Assembly (NCBI GenBank): GCA_003243425.1 | Contig: QFQP01000010.1 | Location: 124,001 to 188,000, forward strand | Length of the DNA stretch: 64,000 bases | Direction of reading: 5' to 3' | Source: Archangium gephyra | GTDB taxonomy: Bacteria; Myxococcota; Myxococcia; Myxococcales; Myxococcaceae | Shown: positions 23,547-31,825 of the stretch, piece after piece | How the letters are laid out: each line of letters begins with the position of its first letter | Position numbering within the stretch: the stretch's first letter is position 1 | Notes under the pieces: model-generated | What the model was told of the DNA's origin: nothing | What the model saw: the letters and a program-made list of their open reading frames with translations, nothing else | The model's database searches: none | Program-made: the position numbers and the translations under genes

Positions 23547-24719
23547 ATGAAGACTCGAATTGCATCACTGTCACTGCTCGCGCTCGCCGCCTGCGGCCCC
23601 GTGGAACCCGGCACCGATGGCGGCACCGAGCCCACGTGCAGCGAAGGCTTCTGCACGCACACCGCGCCCGCCGGCGCGCAGAACAACTCGCTCCTGCTGA
23701 CCGTGAGCGGTGAAGGCGCCGCCACCGAGGGCTTCGGCTTTCCTCCGCCGGTCGCGGGCGGCGAGGCCTACTTCGTCGACGGTTGGGAAATCACCTTCAC
23801 CCGCGTGCTGGTGACCGTCGGCAACGTGACGGTGAGCGAGAACCCCGACCTCGACCCCAATGACGCGTCGAAGACCGGCGCGCTCGTCGCCGAGAGCGTC
23901 GGCCCGTGGGCACTGAACCTCGCGAAGGAGGGCCCGCTGGACGCCAAGGAGCAGAACGGCAAGGCGTGGCCGGTGACGCGCCTCACCGCTCAGAACAAGA
24001 AGGCGGGCTCGCCCCCGTTCGATGCCACCACGAAGTACGCGCTGGGCTACTCGCTGCTGGGGGCGAAGAACGGCGTGTTCAACGTGAACCTCGATGCGGC
24101 GGATCAGACGGCCTACACGGCGATGATCTCGAAGGGCCAGAGCGTGCTGCTCGAGGGCACCGCGACGTGGAAGGGCGGCGTGGGCTGCCGCAGCACCGTG
24201 GCGTCGTACGACTTCACGACCGCGCCGCAGACGGTGAACTTCAGCTTCGGCTTCGTGGCGCCGGTGGACTTCAAGAACTGCGTGAACCCCGAGCTCTCGC
24301 CCGCCGAGTCGCGCGGCGTGCAGACCCAGGCGGGCGCGCAGACCACCACGCAGGTCACCTTCCACCTCGACCACCCGTTCTGGGAATCGCTCGAAGAAGA
24401 CGCGCCGCTGCGCTGGGACGCGCTGGCCGCGCTCGGCAAGTCGTCCATCACCGAGGCCGACCTCGCCATCGACTTCCAGGCGTTCCGCGACACCAACGCG
24501 ATGGCGATCCCCTGGCGCACCTGCGGCCCTACGCTCGACAACGAGCGCACCTCGGGCACCGTGTCCTACGACCCGGTCAGCGTTCCGGTGAACCCCGCAG
24601 GTGGCGCGGCGGGCCTCAAGAACCTCGCCGACTACATGACGTACAACCTGTCGACGTTCGGCCACATGAACAACGACGGCCTGTGCTTCCCGCAGCGCAA
24701 GTACCCCTCGCCGCAGTGA
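23547..24719 (+). CDS. Second lipoprotein of TonB module A
   Basis: 390 residues with lipobox LAAC (Cys16) and then 'PTCSEGFCTHTAP', a possible C-x4-C-x-H metal site. Residues around 80 carry 'DGWEITFTRVLVTVGNVTV', the same strand motif as in the 22697 and 58532 lipoproteins. A distal region has 'TFHLDHPFWE' and 'YNLSTFGHMNNDGLCFPQR'. It is probably cell-surface or periplasmic and works with receptor A. AAGGA gives a good start site. Its stop lies two bases from that of the convergent lipoprotein gene. Confidence 0.8.
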   Translation: MKTRIASLSLLALAACGPVEPGTDGGTEPTCSEGFCTHTAPAGAQNNSLLLTVSGEGAATEGFGFPPPVAGGEAYFVDGWEITFTRVLVTVGNVTVSENPDLDPNDASKTGALVAESVGPWALNLAKEGPLDAKEQNGKAWPVTRLTAQNKKAGSPPFDATTKYALGYSLLGAKNGVFNVNLDAADQTAYTAMISKGQSVLLEGTATWKGGVGCRSTVASYDFTTAPQTVNFSFGFVAPVDFKNCVNPELSPAESRGVQTQAGAQTTTQVTFHLDHPFWESLEEDAPLRWDALAALGKSSITEADLAIDFQAFRDTNAMAIPWRTCGPTLDNERTSGTVSYDPVSVPVNPAGGAAGLKNLADYMTYNLSTFGHMNNDGLCFPQRKYPSPQ

Positions 24720-24721
24720 AC

Positions 24722-26725
24722 TCAGGGGGTGAGCTCCACGACGTAGATGACGAACTGCGAGGTCGAACCACTCGACCCGCGCGTCACCTGCAGCGTCGTG
24801 GAGCTCGTCAGGGAGAAGCTGACGATGCCGGCAGAACCACGAATGCTCGAACCTTCGTCGGTCTCGCCGGCGCCCTGCCCTGCGAAGGACTGGCTGCTGG
24901 TCATCATCATCGTGCGCGAGGTGTCGACCGGAGCGATGGTGATGGTCTTCGCGGTCTCTTGCGGCGCGAACGTCACCCGGTAGGTGTCGACGTCGGCGCG
25001 CGTGTCGAAGTCGAGCCGCTGCCAGGTGACCTGGGGAACCGCGCCGAGTGGACACCCGGCGTCACCCGCACCGCGCGACACCTTCACCGACGTCGGCGAC
25101 GGCATGTCGCCGCGCACCAGCAGCGAACACGCCGCCATCTCGTTGGCGTTCGACAGCCCGGCCTGCACCAGGAGCACGGCGTCGTTCGAAACCGCGGGCA
25201 GGCCCGTGACCGTCGCTTCGGCCTGACCCGCGAGCAGACCGCCGTCGAGCGCGCCGGTGGTCACCTCGACGCCGCGCCACTCCACGAGCTGGTGCTCGTA
25301 GCCGCCACAGACCGAAGGCGTGGTGGTCACGTCGGGCGAGACCCAGCGCGCAACTGCGGTGTGATTGCCGTTCATCACCGGCGTGCCGGAGCTCACCTGA
25401 CGAATCAGGAACGGGGCGATGCCGCCATCGAGCGGCTGCAACGCGACGGCCGCCGGGCATTGACCTGAAGCCGCGCGCTGCACCTTGAGGTTCTGCGGAA
25501 TCTCGGCGACCTGCACGTAGGCGTTGCCCGAGGCGCCGTCGCCGTTGCGGGTGCACGTGGCCTGCGTGGTGCTCGTGAGCCGGCACCGCACCGACAGCGC
25601 CGACGCCGGGGGCACCGCGCTGTTGGGCACGAACTGCGAGACGAGGAAGCTCGAGTCGGTGTCGATGACCGGGTTGGGCAACGTGCACGTGCGCGAGTAC
25701 GTGCCGCCCTGGGTGCCGCCGTCAGGCAGCGCCGACGCCGCCGCGAAGTAGCAGCCGGTGCGTCGCACGATGTTCAACGACGTGAACGAGGCTTGATCCG
25801 CGTCGAAAGACGCGGTCGCTGAAATGGTCTGCGGGTTGGCGGTGAGCGGCTTGAACCAGAAGTCTCGCGCCGAGGTCCCCATGGCAATCGTCACCGAGGT
25901 GGTCGTGGTGTCGCAGCTCGAGTTCGCGAAGAACTGCACCTGGCTCGCGTTCATCGACGCCAGCGACACGGGGATGGCCGCGTCGGCCAGCACCAGCGTT
26001 CCGCCGCGCCGGAGCTCGACGGTGCCGCGCGTGCACGCCCCGCCGCGCACCTGACCGGGAATGTCGGCCAGCGTGATGATCTGCGGTGACACGCCGACCT
26101 CGAGGTCCTGCTGCGCCGACACGTAGCCGGGGCTCGAGACGCGCACCGTGTGCACACCGGCGCCAGCGGCGCTCATGTAGAAATCGGCGTTGTCCGCGCC
26201 GGTGTTGATGGTCACCGAACCGGTCATCGACGCGCAGCTCGGCGATTCCGAAAACCGCACGCCGCCGTCGAGCGAGCTGAGCGTCAGCGTCGTCTCGCTC
26301 TGCACGCGCCACGGAGCGCCGTCAGACCTCGCCTCGACCAGCGTGATGCCCGAGCAGGCGCCCACGGCCACGTTCTGCTGCGTGGTCAGGAAGTGCAGCG
26401 ACAGCAGGCCCGCATCGGGAGGTCCGGCGTCGGGCTCGCCCGCGTCTTCCTCCATGCCGGCGTCGATGATGGGTTCGCCACCGTCGTCGTCGACGCTCTG
26501 CATGCCGCCATCGGAGCCTGCGTCTTGCGTCTGCCCCGCGTCGGGCCGTTCGCTGCCCACGGGCACACACTCCGCGCCTTCGCCCAGGTCGAGGCACTCG
26601 AAGCCCTCGAGACAGTCGTCCTGGCGCTCGCAGGCGAAGCGCGTCTCGTTCACGCCGAGCGGCGCGCAGGTGCACGCGGGCAACAGCGCTGCGCTCAGAA
26701 TGATGCCGGTCAACCACGGGCGCAT
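24722..26725 (-). CDS. Large lipoprotein with DAG-rich linker
   Basis: 667 residues with lipobox LLPAC (Cys18). Residues about 20-55 are Cys-rich ('CERQDDCLEGFECLDLGEGA'), a pattern seen in many myxobacterial lipoproteins. Residues about 60-105 are a low-complexity linker with repeated 'DAG' (for example 'DAGEPDAGPPDAG'). The remaining 560 residues are Ser/Thr-rich and beta-predicted. No enzymatic motif is visible. It is likely an exposed outer-membrane lipoprotein of unknown function. GGAG precedes the ATG, and the TPR-like gene upstream on the same strand ends 27 bases before it... so the pair are probably independent or loosely linked. Confidence 0.8.
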   Translation of the reverse strand: MRPWLTGIILSAALLPACTCAPLGVNETRFACERQDDCLEGFECLDLGEGAECVPVGSERPDAGQTQDAGSDGGMQSVDDDGGEPIIDAGMEEDAGEPDAGPPDAGLLSLHFLTTQQNVAVGACSGITLVEARSDGAPWRVQSETTLTLSSLDGGVRFSESPSCASMTGSVTINTGADNADFYMSAAGAGVHTVRVSSPGYVSAQQDLEVGVSPQIITLADIPGQVRGGACTRGTVELRRGGTLVLADAAIPVSLASMNASQVQFFANSSCDTTTTSVTIAMGTSARDFWFKPLTANPQTISATASFDADQASFTSLNIVRRTGCYFAAASALPDGGTQGGTYSRTCTLPNPVIDTDSSFLVSQFVPNSAVPPASALSVRCRLTSTTQATCTRNGDGASGNAYVQVAEIPQNLKVQRAASGQCPAAVALQPLDGGIAPFLIRQVSSGTPVMNGNHTAVARWVSPDVTTTPSVCGGYEHQLVEWRGVEVTTGALDGGLLAGQAEATVTGLPAVSNDAVLLVQAGLSNANEMAACSLLVRGDMPSPTSVKVSRGAGDAGCPLGAVPQVTWQRLDFDTRADVDTYRVTFAPQETAKTITIAPVDTSRTMMMTSSQSFAGQGAGETDEGSSIRGSAGIVSFSLTSSTTLQVTRGSSGSTSQFVIYVVELTP

Positions 26726-26740
26726 CGGTGCTCCAGACCG

Positions 26741-27739
26741 TTAGAAGTTTCCGCTCAACATCAGCCCGCCCGCTGCGGGCGACAGCTTCGCCACCGGCGC
26801 CTGATCAGGCCCGATGATCAGGAACACCACGCCCGTCGCCGCCAGCACGCCGCCCGTCACGAAGAGCACGTTGGCCACCGTGGCCTGCGTCTGCGCACCG
26901 GCTGCGAGCGCCGCCGCCTCGCGCTGCGTGAGCGACACCACCCGCCCCTGTTCGTCACGCGCCGCGCCGGTCACCCGAGAACGTGAACCGGTGGCGAGCG
27001 CACCGAAAACCACGCCGATTCCCGCGGCCGCCGCTCCGGCGCCCAGCAACACACCGCCGACCGGCCGTCGCCACGCGCCCCCGGGTTCCGCCGGCGTCGC
27101 CATCGCCGCCACCGGCGTCACGTCGGCGGTGGGAGGCGTCGTCGCTCCCTCGGTGCGCGGGCCCAGCACGAGCAACACCGCCTTGCGGTCGCCGAGGAGC
27201 TCGACCGACCAGGTCACCGTCGCCCCGCGCGCCGGAACCTGGGCGACGTTCGCGCTCACCGGCACCTCGACGGTCTCCGACCCCACATGAAACCGCGCCG
27301 ATTTCACCAGGCGCAGCACGTCCTTTCGCACGGTCACTGACAGCAACTCCACCTCGCCGCTCCCGACGACCGCGGAGGGAACGGCGGTCAGCGGCCCATT
27401 GCGCTCGGCCCACTCGCGCGCTTCGAAGAACGGGGTCTGCACGCGCGGCGGGAGATCTGCCGGCAGCTTCACCGAAGGGTCGAGCATCAGCAGCTTGCGG
27501 AACGAGTCGCGGGTCTTGGCGTCTTTGCCCAGCGTGCCGAAGGCGATGCCGCGCAGCAGGTGCAGTTCGAGCAGCGTCTCGCGGGAGTTCCCCTCGAGCT
27601 TCTCGGCGGCATCGAGCGTCTTGAGCGCCGCTTCGGGCTCGAGATCATCGAGCTGCCGCTTCGCCTCGTTCACCTTCGGCGCGCCTGCGTCGGCCAACGC
27701 GAGAAACGAAACCAGCGGGAGGAGGCTGATCAGTCGCAT
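26741..27739 (-). CDS. Secreted TPR-like protein with two C-terminal membrane helices
   Basis: 332 residues. A signal peptide (residues 1-17, 'SLLPLVSFLALADAGA') precedes a helical repeat region ('AKRQLDDLEPEAALKTLDAA', 'LRGIAFGTLGKDAKTRDSF') typical of short TPR units. A beta-type middle domain follows, then a Pro/Thr linker and two hydrophobic helices near residues 229-252 and 288-310. It starts divergently from the Ser/Thr kinase gene, 105 bases away, and lies 15 bases upstream of the DAG-rich lipoprotein gene, so the latter two may be co-transcribed. Function is unknown. Confidence 0.8.
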   Translation of the reverse strand: MRLISLLPLVSFLALADAGAPKVNEAKRQLDDLEPEAALKTLDAAEKLEGNSRETLLELHLLRGIAFGTLGKDAKTRDSFRKLLMLDPSVKLPADLPPRVQTPFFEAREWAERNGPLTAVPSAVVGSGEVELLSVTVRKDVLRLVKSARFHVGSETVEVPVSANVAQVPARGATVTWSVELLGDRKAVLLVLGPRTEGATTPPTADVTPVAAMATPAEPGGAWRRPVGGVLLGAGAAAAGIGVVFGALATGSRSRVTGAARDEQGRVVSLTQREAAALAAGAQTQATVANVLFVTGGVLAATGVVFLIIGPDQAPVAKLSPAAGGLMLSGNF

Positions 27740-27805
27740 CGGGAAGGCCGCACTTTAGCCTCATCAGCGGAGTGTCATGGGAACGCAGTTCAACCCAACC
27801 TGAAA

Positions 27806-27834
27806 TTGACGCTGTCACTGGCGAGGCTCACACT
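27806..27834 (+). promoter_or_regulatory. Putative promoter of the PEGA kinase gene
   Basis: TTGACG (27806-27811) is followed after 17 bases by a weak -10 (CACACT, 27829-27834). GTG 27845 is 39 bases from the first T, so the transcript would start only a few bases before it. No Shine-Dalgarno is present. The spacing is the same as at three other genes in this window. Confidence 0.35.
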
Positions 27835-27844
27835 CGCGACCTTC

Positions 27845-29575
27845 GTGACCGAGCCTGCTTCACCGAGCGAGGCCGGGGTCGCCCAGTGGCAGGCGGGCAC
27901 TCCGGTCGGACGCTTCACGTTGCTGACGCCGTTGGCCCAGGGCGGCATGGCGGAGATCTGGCTTGCGCGGCAGAGCGGGCTGCGCGGCTTCGAGAAGCTG
28001 GTGGTCATCAAGCGCATGGTCTCGAAGCTCGCGGCCGACCCCGAGTACGTCGAGATGTTCCTCACCGAGGCGCGGCTCGCCGCAGGGCTGAGTCACGCCA
28101 ACGTGGTGCAGATCTACGAGCTCGGTGAAGACGACGACGGTCAGCCCTACATCGTCATGGAGTACCTCGACGGTGAAGACCTGGGCGTGGTTCGCCGCAC
28201 CGGTCAGAAGCTCGGCAAGCCGCTGCCCGACGCCTACGCGGTGAAGCTCATCTCGCTGGCGGCCGAGGGGCTCTACTACGCGCACACCCGCGTCGGTCAC
28301 GACGGCAAGCCGCTGCACATCGTGCACCGCGACATCTCGCCGCAGAACCTCATCGCCACGATGGACGGCGGCCTCAAGGTCGTCGACTTCGGCATCGCGA
28401 AGCTGACCACTGCAGAGACGCACTCCGGAAAGCTGAAGGGCAAGATCGCGTACATGTCGCCCGAGCAGGCGCGAGGCGAAGAGCTCGACGCACGCGCCGA
28501 CGTGTTCGCGCTGGGCGTCGTTCTCTTCGAGCTGCTCACGCGCACGCGCCTGGTCCCCAGGATGAACGACCTGCAGCTGCTGGAGTTCATGGCTGGCGAG
28601 CTGCCCTTCGACGACCCCCGCGCGCGGCGTGAAGACCTCACGGTCGACCTCGAGGCCATCATTCTGCGCGCGCTCGCGCGCAAGAAGGAGCAACGGTTTC
28701 AGAGCGCCCGCGAGCTGCAGGACGCGCTCGAGGCGTGGCTGGTGTCGCAGCAGCTGCCGGTCACCGCCAACGACCTGCGCGACTGGTTCCGCGACGTGTT
28801 CGCGCGCCGCATTCACGAGCGTCGTCAGCTCATCGAGACCGCGACGCACGCCGACCTCACGCCGGCCTCCGCGCAGAACCTGGCCCGGCTCGCCCGCCAG
28901 GGCGCCGACACCTCGTCACGTTCGCGCTCGCGCACCGAAGACCCGAAGCGGCCGAGCAAGGCGCTCACCTTCGCGGTCATCGGCATGGCGTTGCTGGTCG
29001 GAGCGATTGGCGTCGGCGTGTGGCGACACCAGGCGCCGCAGCCGCTCGTGCAGCAGGCCGTCGCAGCCGAGCCGGTGAAGGTCGCGGCGGTCACGCCTCC
29101 GCCGAAGCCCATACCGCCGGTGTTGGTCATCGACACCGTCCCCACCGGCGCGACGTTGTTCATCGGCGGTACGGAGCGCGGCGTGGCACCGCTCACCATC
29201 GAAGATCTCGGCATCGGCACCTTCACCATCGAAGCCAGGCTCGACGGCCATGTGTCGGCGCAACGCGAAGTGACGCTCGAGCGCGATGGCGACCGCGTGC
29301 ACCTCGAGCTGGCTTTGTCGCCCGAGCCGCCCAGGCCGGCGGTCAGCGCGAAGAGAAAAAACGCCGTGGCCGCGCTCGGCAAGCTCTCGCTCAAGACCAC
29401 GCCGTGGACGACGGTGTTCTTCGGCAAGAAGAAGCTCGGTGACACGCCGCTGCTCAACGTGCCCATGCCCGCTGGAAAGCAGGTGCTGCGGCTCGTCACG
29501 TCCGACGCGCGCGAGCAGTCCATCGAGGTCGAAATTCGCGCCAACGAGACGACGGTCAAGAAGCTGAAGCTCTGA
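27845..29575 (+). CDS. Ser/Thr protein kinase with transmembrane helix and PEGA domains
   Basis: 576 residues from GTG 27845, chosen because the kinase domain starts about 20 residues later and a promoter lies just upstream. The Hanks-type kinase has the Gly loop 'LAQGGMAEIWLA', Lys56 ('VVIKRM'), Asp163 ('HRDISPQNL'), Asp181 ('VDFGIAKL') and an APE-like 'SPEQARG'. A transmembrane helix at about 373-393 ('TFAVIGMALLVGAIGVGVW') is followed by two PEGA-like beta units ('DTVPTGATLFIGGTERGVAP' and 'LSLKTTPWTTVFFGKKKLGD') outside the membrane. PEGA domains are thought to bind surface structures, so the protein may couple envelope state to cytoplasmic phosphorylation. Confidence 0.94.
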   Translation: MTEPASPSEAGVAQWQAGTPVGRFTLLTPLAQGGMAEIWLARQSGLRGFEKLVVIKRMVSKLAADPEYVEMFLTEARLAAGLSHANVVQIYELGEDDDGQPYIVMEYLDGEDLGVVRRTGQKLGKPLPDAYAVKLISLAAEGLYYAHTRVGHDGKPLHIVHRDISPQNLIATMDGGLKVVDFGIAKLTTAETHSGKLKGKIAYMSPEQARGEELDARADVFALGVVLFELLTRTRLVPRMNDLQLLEFMAGELPFDDPRARREDLTVDLEAIILRALARKKEQRFQSARELQDALEAWLVSQQLPVTANDLRDWFRDVFARRIHERRQLIETATHADLTPASAQNLARLARQGADTSSRSRSRTEDPKRPSKALTFAVIGMALLVGAIGVGVWRHQAPQPLVQQAVAAEPVKVAAVTPPPKPIPPVLVIDTVPTGATLFIGGTERGVAPLTIEDLGIGTFTIEARLDGHVSAQREVTLERDGDRVHLELALSPEPPRPAVSAKRKNAVAALGKLSLKTTPWTTVFFGKKKLGDTPLLNVPMPAGKQVLRLVTSDAREQSIEVEIRANETTVKKLKL

Positions 29576-29728
29576 TCAGCCCGTTGCGGAGCGGTGACGC
29601 GAACTGTCCTGTTCCGCGACACGCGAGAATTCCACGCAACTCGTACCGCGCCGCACAGATAACTCCTTTGTCTCCCCGGCTTCGCGGTCGGTGACACGCC
29701 CCAACCAACATCGACACGGAGTTCAACG

Positions 29729-30370
29729 ATGGCCCTCCAGGTCAATTCGCGTGGCAGTGATGTGACTCGTCTTCAGCAGGCGCTTCAGTCGAAGGGCTTC
29801 GACCCGCAGGGTGTCGACGGTGCGTTCGGCCGCAACACGCGCACCGCGGTCATGAACTTCCAGCGCGCGCAGGGCCTGACGGTCGACGGCATCGTCGGCG
29901 GCGACACGGCCGAGAAGCTCTTTGGCTCGCGCGACCGCAAGTACTTCGACGGCGTGAGCGACTTCGAAGGTGGCGGCACCGTCACCTCGCCGGGCAACGT
30001 GACCAACGGCGGTGGCTGGGGCGGCACCGAGCGCGTGGCGAACGCCGCCAAGTCCATCGCGCAGCAGATGGGCATTCCGGTCACCAGCCAGAAGCGCAAC
30101 CTCGCTGACACGCAGCGCGTCGGCTCGTCGACCAGCTCCGACCACTACACGGGCAACACCAACGCCTTCGCGGTCGACTTCGGCGTCAGCGGTTCGCGCG
30201 GCACCGAGCTGGCCCGCCGCATCGCGGACCAGTACGGCATTCCGCGCTCGAACATCGGCACGTTCAACGGCCACAACGTGACCATCAACGGCGAGCGCTA
30301 CCGGCTGCAGCTGCTGTGGCAGGTGAGCGGCCACTACGACCACGTTCACCTCGGCATCAAGAAGCTCTGA
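29729..30370 (+). CDS. Peptidoglycan-binding protein with M15-like peptidase domain, no signal peptide
   Basis: 213 residues. Residues 5-65 are a PG_binding_1 domain ('SRGSDVTRLQQALQSKGFD', 'DGAFGRNTRTAVMNFQRAQG'). The C-terminal half has 'SDHYTGNTNAFAVDFGV' and 'SGHYDHVHLGIKKL', the H...D...H-x-H spacing of D-Ala-D-Ala carboxypeptidase/M15-like zinc peptidases. A GGAG lies about six bases before the ATG, so the start is sound, yet there is no signal peptide or membrane helix. Export would need another route (a secretion system, lysis or vesicles). It ends flush with the convergent FecR-like gene. Confidence 0.85.
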   Translation: MALQVNSRGSDVTRLQQALQSKGFDPQGVDGAFGRNTRTAVMNFQRAQGLTVDGIVGGDTAEKLFGSRDRKYFDGVSDFEGGGTVTSPGNVTNGGGWGGTERVANAAKSIAQQMGIPVTSQKRNLADTQRVGSSTSSDHYTGNTNAFAVDFGVSGSRGTELARRIADQYGIPRSNIGTFNGHNVTINGERYRLQLLWQVSGHYDHVHLGIKKL

Positions 30371-31210
30371 TCAACGCAGTGAATCGCGCAGGGCTCTCAC
30401 CTCGGTGAGCCGCGCGTCCATCGGGCAGGCCTGCTCGAAGTTCCGAGCGGCCGCCCGCGCTTCTTCGAACCTCCGCGCCTTCACCAGCAGCACCAGGCGA
30501 CGCAGCCGCACTTCCGGGTGCAGCACGCCGTCGGGGAAGCGCTGCAGCGATTCGTTCAACGACTCCAGCGTTCCGAGTTCGAAGAGGGCAGCCTGCGCAT
30601 CGAGCGTGCTGCCCTTCGCTTCGTTTTCCAGACACGCGTGACGGTCCGACACTTCGTCGCACTTCGGAGCGGTGGGCGCCGACGTCTCGAGCAACGCGCT
30701 CGGGATTTCCGGAGTGGGCGGCCACACCAGCGCTTCACCCGCCTTCACCACGCGCGTGAGCGTGCCCGCGCGCAGGACGACTTCCCCCTCTTCGACTACC
30801 AGCGAGGTGCCCGACGCGGTGACCTCGGCGAGAAAGCGGCTGTGCCGGGCCTCGAGCGAGACGTGCGGGGTTTCGAGGCGGACCACCGCGTCGCCCGCCC
30901 GGCCGACGGAGATGCGACCCGACTCGAGCTTCACCACGCCGGCCGATTGCGACCAGCTCGAACCAGCCGTGGCGACGAGCTCGGCGGGCGTGACCGGCGC
31001 CGTTCGCGGCCACGCGAGCACCAGCAGCGCCCCCGCGAGCGCAGCGATGGCGAAGGCCGGCACCAGCCGCCAGTCACGACGCGGTGAGACGGCGGCCTGC
31101 GCGATGAGCTCGTCGAAGGTTCTCGGGTCGACCGCACGCGGCTGAATCGACGCGGTGAGCGCGATGGCCTTCTCGGCGTCTGACGTCGGGTTCTTCGCGA
31201 TCGGCGTCAT
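30371..31210 (-). CDS. FecR-domain protein (possible anti-sigma factor)
   Basis: 279 residues from ATG 31210, which overlaps the sigma gene's stop (ATGA) and has GGAG upstream. A cytoplasmic N-terminus of about 60 residues precedes a membrane helix ('VPAFAIAALAGALLVLAWP'). A FecR-type beta domain follows ('VKLESGRISVGRAGDAVVRL', 'TSLVVEEGEVVLRAGTLTRV'). The C-terminal region is helical and TPR-like ('ALFELGTLESLNESLQRF'). FecR proteins relay outer-membrane signals to ECF sigma factors; here the sigma gene is directly upstream and translationally coupled. No TonB receptor is adjacent, so the signal input would differ from the classic FecA/FecR system. Confidence 0.88.
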   Translation of the reverse strand: MTPIAKNPTSDAEKAIALTASIQPRAVDPRTFDELIAQAAVSPRRDWRLVPAFAIAALAGALLVLAWPRTAPVTPAELVATAGSSWSQSAGVVKLESGRISVGRAGDAVVRLETPHVSLEARHSRFLAEVTASGTSLVVEEGEVVLRAGTLTRVVKAGEALVWPPTPEIPSALLETSAPTAPKCDEVSDRHACLENEAKGSTLDAQAALFELGTLESLNESLQRFPDGVLHPEVRLRRLVLLVKARRFEEARAAARNFEQACPMDARLTEVRALRDSLR

Positions 31211-31764
31211 GGCTGAATCTCCTCGCGTCGAAGACCGCTGGTGCGTGCTTCGGTCAGCAGCTGCCGTTCGACGGCGGCGGTCACTTCTCTTCGCGCGTGG
31301 AACAGGCGCGTCCACACCGTCTTGAGTGGAATCGAGAGCGCCTGCGCGACTTCTTCGCCGCTGAGCCCCTGCAGCTCGAAGAGCACGAAGGCCTCCCGCT
31401 TCGCGCTCGAGACACTCGCGAGCGCCGCGGTCACCGCGCGTTGGGCGTCACGTTGCTCGAGCGTGCGGCCGGGCGCGTCGACGCTGGTCTCGATTCGCTC
31501 GGCGTTCTCGAGGCCGAAGAAGCGGCGAACCTTCGATGAACGAACGCGCGTGGCGGCGAGCTTCACGGCGATGCCGTAGAGCCAGGCCCTGGGTGACTCG
31601 GCCACCAGCAACGCCTCGGGCCGGGCGATGGCGACGAGGAAGACTTCCTGGAGCAGGTCATCAGCGTCGAGCGACGGCGCCAGACGCGAGAGGGCCTGCC
31701 GCAGCTCGGCAGCGTGGGCCACGTACAGCCGGCGAACGTCGTCGAGGGTGGCGTGGCGTTCCAT
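31207..31764 (-). CDS. ECF-family RNA polymerase sigma factor (FecR-linked)
   Basis: 185 residues from ATG 31764; in-frame GTG codons upstream (31785 and 31823) cannot be excluded. Region 2 is 'LAPSLDADDLLQEVFLVAIA' and 'RAWLYGIAVKLAATRVR'. Region 4 is 'KREAFVLFELQGLSGEEVAQ' and 'PLKTVWTRLFHARREV'. The gene overlaps the FecR-like gene by four bases. Upstream on the same strand lies the repeat-bearing outer-membrane-like protein, ending 61 bases before it, which may be its sensor or target. Confidence 0.9.
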   Translation of the reverse strand: MERHATLDDVRRLYVAHAAELRQALSRLAPSLDADDLLQEVFLVAIARPEALLVAESPRAWLYGIAVKLAATRVRSSKVRRFFGLENAERIETSVDAPGRTLEQRDAQRAVTAALASVSSAKREAFVLFELQGLSGEEVAQALSIPLKTVWTRLFHARREVTAAVERQLLTEARTSGLRREEIQP

Positions 31765-31825
31765 CGTCGTGAGCAGCAGCTCCACGGCATTTACAGTGCG
31801 AGACCGCCCCGGGAGCTTCACGAAT

